A stretch of DNA of 15,523 nt from Firmicutes bacterium UBA5389 (GTDB taxonomy: Bacteria > Bacillota > DTU025), in NCBI GenBank assembly GCA_002409965.1, contig DHON01000033.1, positions 1 to 15,523 of the forward strand. Reading direction: 5' to 3'. Below are positions 15,179 through 15,523 of this stretch, one piece after another (position 1 is the first letter of the stretch; each line of letters opens with the position of its first letter). A model generated the notes under the pieces. That model searched no databases. It saw nothing but the letters and a program-made list of their open reading frames with translations, and was not told where the DNA came from. A program made the position numbers and the translations under genes.

Positions 15179-15382
15179 TCATCCCTCAGCCCCCGTCATG
15201 GCTCTCAACCGGTCCACAAGCCCTTCAACTTGCCCGTTGCTCAGCAACTCGATCTGCCCATACCAGGGCCCCGTCAAAGCCGCGCTCATCCCGCAGGGCG
15301 CGAGCCTTAGGCGCCCATGCGCCTTGCGGACAGTCGCGGGCGCGGTCGAAAAGCGCCAAGCGCTGGGCCTGGACCGAGGCAC
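15179..15382 (-). pseudogene. ISL3-like transposase C-terminal fragment, copy 2 of the inverted repeat
   Basis: This minus-strand frame ends GMSAALTGPWYGQIELL then SNGQVEGLVDRLR and stops eight residues later. AALTxPWSNGQVEGxVNRLK is the typical end of ISL3-family DDE transposases; here seven extra residues (YGQIELL) separate PW from SNG, and the usual KRQMYGR tail is missing. No DDE core or helix-turn-helix is recognisable upstream in the window. Positions 15264-15365 are the inverted partner of 62-163. The rest up to 15523 shows no other gene I can support. Treat as a decayed insertion-sequence remnant. Confidence 0.45.
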
Positions 15383-15523
15383 CGCCGAGGCGCGGCCGAG
15401 ACGCGACGGTCATACCCCCGCTGAGCGGCAATTCCCTGACCTGTCTCGCTTGAAGCGGGTTGCCCCGCGGTGGCTTTCGAACAACACTCCGCAATTGCAC
15501 GCCCCTCGCATCGCTCCGATGCG

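Overview
The window is GC-rich bacterial chromosomal DNA. It carries an alpha-hydroxy-acid oxidizing protein with an N-terminal Cys cluster, a membrane-anchored L,D-transpeptidase with peptidoglycan-binding domains, GTG/TTG starts next to strong AGGAGG-like ribosome sites, and an Rrf2 regulator. This mix looks most like a high-GC member of the Bacillota (Clostridia-like), but no marker gene is present and the lineage is an inference. Almost every gene is on the minus strand; the exceptions are the L,D-transpeptidase and the GH84 glycosidase.

Layout. Positions 1-560 hold debris: a 102-bp copy of a transposase-like repeat and the C-terminal remnant of an alpha/beta hydrolase. From 636 to 2532 a two-gene minus-strand unit encodes a HEAT-like DNA alkylation repair protein followed by an FMN-dependent alpha-hydroxy-acid oxidizing enzyme, whose C-terminal tail is written by a degenerate heptamer array. 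Positions 2594-3529 hold a broken M20 peptidase with an internal deletion and frameshift. From 3628 to 7703 a minus-strand cluster reads tdh, kbl, a monoacylglycerol-lipase-like hydrolase, and a ThiF/MoeB-type E1-like enzyme. Tdh plus Kbl convert threonine to glycine and acetyl-CoA; the last two genes are not usual partners of that pathway.

At 8009-9241 the L,D-transpeptidase runs the other way and meets a small NifU-like iron-sulfur scaffold gene that has its own recognisable promoter. Upstream of that are lysA (diaminopimelate decarboxylase) and a SsnA/MtaD-type amidohydrolase. Diverging from the amidohydrolase is a cytoplasmic-looking GH84 beta-N-acetylglucosaminidase with a TTG start. It converges, one base apart, on a cupin gene that follows an Rrf2 regulator gene. 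The Rrf2 promoter contains two overlapping palindromes, a good candidate autoregulatory operator. The right end (15060-15523) carries the second, inverted copy of the transposase-like repeat and a possible IS end.

Taken together the window is a housekeeping-metabolism region (amino-acid catabolism and synthesis, cell wall, Fe-S assembly) with mobile-element and pseudogene debris at its edges. I see no CRISPR array, tRNA, rRNA, riboswitch or recognisable defence system. The less ordinary signals are the inverted transposase-like copies at both ends, three unrelated in-frame simple-repeat tracts in metabolic genes, and the nested palindromes in the rrf2-cupin promoter.
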